Part shown: positions 14,761 to 16,221 of the stretch, piece by piece
Layout of the letters: every line of letters begins with the position of its first letter
Numbering within the stretch: the first letter of the stretch is position 1
From: an uncultured Oscillospiraceae bacterium
Lineage (GTDB): Bacteria; Bacillota; Clostridia; Oscillospirales; JAAYXM01
Assembly (NCBI GenBank): GCA_934646115.1
Contig: CAKUEM010000041.1
Span: 1-16,221 of the forward strand
Length of the DNA: 16,221 bases
Direction: 5' to 3'
Program-made: the position numbers and the translations under genes
The notes under the pieces: generated by a model
Databases searched by the model: none
Seen by the model: the letters and a program-made list of their open reading frames with translations, nothing else
What the model was told of the DNA's origin: nothing

Positions 14761-14887
14761 TTCTTCCACGCTAAACAAGCTGCGATTAAAGAAAAATAGG
14801 GCGAGCCCCTGACGGTGCGTTGAAAATCAGCCGGTCAATATTCCATGAAAGCTCTTGACTGTTAAGGTCTTTTTCGCAACTTTTTAT
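14761..14887 (+). other. Gene-free stretch between two plus-strand terminators
   Basis: No credible reading frame. It contains a GGGC-GA-GCCC hairpin at 14799-14808 and a TTGACT followed by T-rich sequence near 14857. Because a strong terminator follows at 14888-14927, it may be a second short RNA or the tail of a read-through transcript. Confidence 0.35.
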
Positions 14888-14927
14888 GCAGGCATATTAC
14901 TTTTTTTGAGTAGTATGCCTGCTTTTT
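14888..14927 (+). terminator. Strong plus-strand terminator
   Basis: A 14-bp stem with one G-T pair (14888-14901 with 14909-14922), a T-rich loop, and five T residues at 14923-14927. No gene on the plus strand ends just before it, so it must end a non-coding transcript. Confidence 0.9.
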
Positions 14928-14977
14928 ACGCCCTAAACGGTTTTATCATATTTTTCAAGGCAGGTCGCAAAGCGGGC

Positions 14978-15006
14978 TTTTCAAAGCGGCCGGGATGTAG
15001 TATAAT
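14978..15006 (+). promoter_or_regulatory. Promoter of the LytTR regulator gene
   Basis: TTTTCA at 14978-14983 and a consensus TATAAT at 15001-15006, spaced by 17 bases. The start of transcription would be near 15013, giving a leader of about 118 bases. Confidence 0.7.
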
Positions 15007-15012
15007 TTAAAT

Positions 15013-15130
15013 GGCGTAATGCCGGGTTTCGGCGCTCTTTCGTGATCGTTTTGCGCAACGGGCGCGCCGGGTAAAGAAAGGCTTGCGCCCCGGCACCTCA
15101 TCGGATCCCCCGAAAGGATTGGTTGTAAGA
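15013..15130 (+). promoter_or_regulatory. Structured leader of the LytTR regulator gene
   Basis: A hairpin GCCG/CGGC at 15021-15033 and a second one at 15066-15071 with 15089-15094. The ribosome binding site AAAGGA (15113-15118) lies within a short ATCC/GGAT fold that could partly hide it. The length and GC content exceed what a simple leader needs, but no known riboswitch was recognised. Confidence 0.35.
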
Positions 15131-15859
15131 ATGAATATTATGATATGTGACGATCAAAAAAATGAGCTGGAAAACATGAAGCAGATCGTATCAGAATATG
15201 CGGCTGCGCACGAGGAGCTGTTTCTTACCATCAGCTGCTTCTTAAACCCGCTCGACATGCTGGATGCCATAAACAAAAACGGCGTTCCGGACATTGCGCT
15301 GCTTGATATTTGCATGCCCGGCGTTTTGGGGACGGAGCTTGCCAAAGAGCTGAACTGCAAAAGCGAAGATCACACAGATATCATTTTTTTGACAACCAGC
15401 TCTGATTTCGCCGTGGAAGCGTTTGCATTGCACGTTGACGATTATTTAACAAAGCCGTTCACGAAAAAGCGCCTGACCGATACGCTCGACCGAGTGATCG
15501 AAAAAAGAAACAAGCGCTTCTTTGTGCCCGTGATGTGCGGGCGGGAGATCCACCGGATCGACTTATTTCAAGTGCTGTATATGGAATCGAAAAATCACAA
15601 CGTGGAAATACACTTAAAATCAGGGAAAGCGATCAAAACACATACCACCCTTGCCGATATGAAAAATCTGTTTTTGGATGTAACGGGCTTTATTCCGATC
15701 GGCGTTTCCTATATCGTGAATCTGCGGTGCGTGCAGAGCATTCTGCAAACCGAGCTGATCATGATAAACGGGCAGAGCATCCCCGTCCCGCGGCGCCTTC
15801 GAAACGATGTGAAGGAGCAATACTTTAACTTTTATCATGAGGAGGCGACGAAAAAATGA
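15131..15859 (+). CDS. LytTR-family response regulator
   Basis: 242 residues from the ATG at 15131, with AAAGGA 12 bases upstream; longer starts at non-ATG codons are less likely. The receiver domain (about 1-120) has Asp7-Asp8, the phosphorylated Asp59 (ALLDICMPG), a TTSSD switch segment around 88-92 and Lys108 in LTKPF. A LytTR DNA-binding domain follows (about 132-236): IHRIDLFQVLYMESKNHNVEIHL, then GFIPIGVSYIVNLRCVQSI and IPVPRRLRNDVKEQYFNFY. Such AgrA/VirR-type regulators control peptide-signalled or surface traits in Firmicutes. The stop overlaps the next start (ATGA), showing coupled translation with a membrane protein that is probably its sensor. The target genes are not seen here. 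Confidence 0.93.
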   Translation: MNIMICDDQKNELENMKQIVSEYAAAHEELFLTISCFLNPLDMLDAINKNGVPDIALLDICMPGVLGTELAKELNCKSEDHTDIIFLTTSSDFAVEAFALHVDDYLTKPFTKKRLTDTLDRVIEKRNKRFFVPVMCGREIHRIDLFQVLYMESKNHNVEIHLKSGKAIKTHTTLADMKNLFLDVTGFIPIGVSYIVNLRCVQSILQTELIMINGQSIPVPRRLRNDVKEQYFNFYHEEATKK

Positions 15860-16221
15860 TCCCCGTGCTGGTGGCTTGGCTCTTGTTTGCCGTTTCGCAC
15901 CTTATTTCCTTTTGGGCAATGACTGAGCCCAAATATTCCGCGCGCAAAACGGCGCTGATCTATTCGATATTCTGCGCTGTGTTTGTATGCCTTTCGATAC
16001 CGACTTACATGATATTCGGCAACAGCCCCGGCTATTACGCCATGGCGTTTACAAGCACGATCATCGTGGCGTTTTTTGTTTTTCTGTTTGCCTCTGCCGA
16101 TCCAACCTGCAAAAAGGTATTTCTGTTTATCAGCTACGCTGATTTTTTCAGCGTGTTTATGTGCATTTCCCTGCTCTTATGCAGCGTATTTTTCAAAAAC
16201 TCGTCAGGACTTGTTGTGTAT
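15856..16221 (+). CDS. Polytopic membrane protein, probable sensor histidine kinase N terminus (partial)
   Basis: The frame opens with an ATG overlapping the regulator stop and is still open after 122 codons at the window edge. It begins MIPVLVAWLLFAVSHLISFWAM and contains at least four hydrophobic segments separated by short loops (TEPKYSARK, GNSPGYY, ADPTCKK). GGAGG lies about ten bases upstream, at the end of the regulator gene. No kinase motif is in view because the C-terminal part lies outside. In LytTR two-gene units the partner is normally a sensor kinase with a multi-helix N-terminal sensor and a GHKL ATPase, as in AgrC, so that is the most likely identity. It could also be another membrane protein. 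Confidence 0.75.
   Translation, partial: MIPVLVAWLLFAVSHLISFWAMTEPKYSARKTALIYSIFCAVFVCLSIPTYMIFGNSPGYYAMAFTSTIIVAFFVFLFASADPTCKKVFLFISYADFFSVFMCISLLLCSVFFKNSSGLVVY

Noticed and set aside
14799..14820. Possible group II intron or mobile-element remnant near GGGCGAGCCCC
   Set aside because: No domain V pattern, no reverse transcriptase fragment and no terminal repeats were found.

Overview
The window looks like a chromosomal piece of a GC-rich, endospore-forming member of the Clostridia (Bacillota). The reasons are a SpoVAF/GerA-type spore gene, strong purine-rich ribosome binding sites, a BMP-family lipoprotein transporter, a GntR/UTRA regulator and a LytTR response regulator. No tRNA, rRNA, insertion sequence, phage gene or CRISPR array was seen.

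Left edge (1-1890): a small two-helix membrane protein (minus strand) lies back to back with spoVAF (plus strand). A long bidirectional hairpin at 1832-1872 ends spoVAF and also ends the large minus-strand operon that converges on it.

Core (1917-12640): one compact minus-strand gene set. Read in the direction of transcription it is: GntR/UTRA repressor; BMP-family lipoprotein; double-ATPase ABC protein; two permeases; isochorismatase-fold cysteine hydrolase; PfkB-family kinase; nucleoside (uridine-type) phosphorylase; BtpA/SgcQ-family TIM barrel; iron-type alcohol dehydrogenase; TrpA-like TIM barrel. From the ABC protein onward, genes overlap by 4-14 nt or are 4-16 nt apart. A perfect 22-bp palindrome sits just downstream of the -10 box of the regulator gene and is the probable operator. 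The set reads as uptake of a nucleoside-like compound, cleavage and phosphorylation inside the cell, then breakdown by two divergent TIM-barrel enzymes and a dehydrogenase. It lacks the usual companions of nucleoside catabolism (deoxyribose-phosphate aldolase, phosphopentomutase, cytidine deaminase), so the substrate may be non-canonical.

Right part (12640-16221): a gene-poor stretch contains a three-way-junction RNA-like element followed immediately by a strong terminator. Next comes a second iron-type alcohol dehydrogenase on the minus strand, whose Shine-Dalgarno sequence is separated from the start codon by a hairpin. A plus-strand region (about 14418-14760) with its own promoter and terminator has the hallmarks of a structured non-coding RNA. 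Then a second intergenic stretch ends in a strong terminator. Last comes a LytTR response regulator translationally coupled to a polytopic membrane protein, probably its sensor kinase, cut by the window edge.

The parts most worth following up are the unusual catabolic operon with its TrpA-like and BtpA-like enzymes, the candidate non-coding RNAs at 14418-14760 and 12933-13095, and the hairpin-bridged ribosome binding site at 14271-14306.
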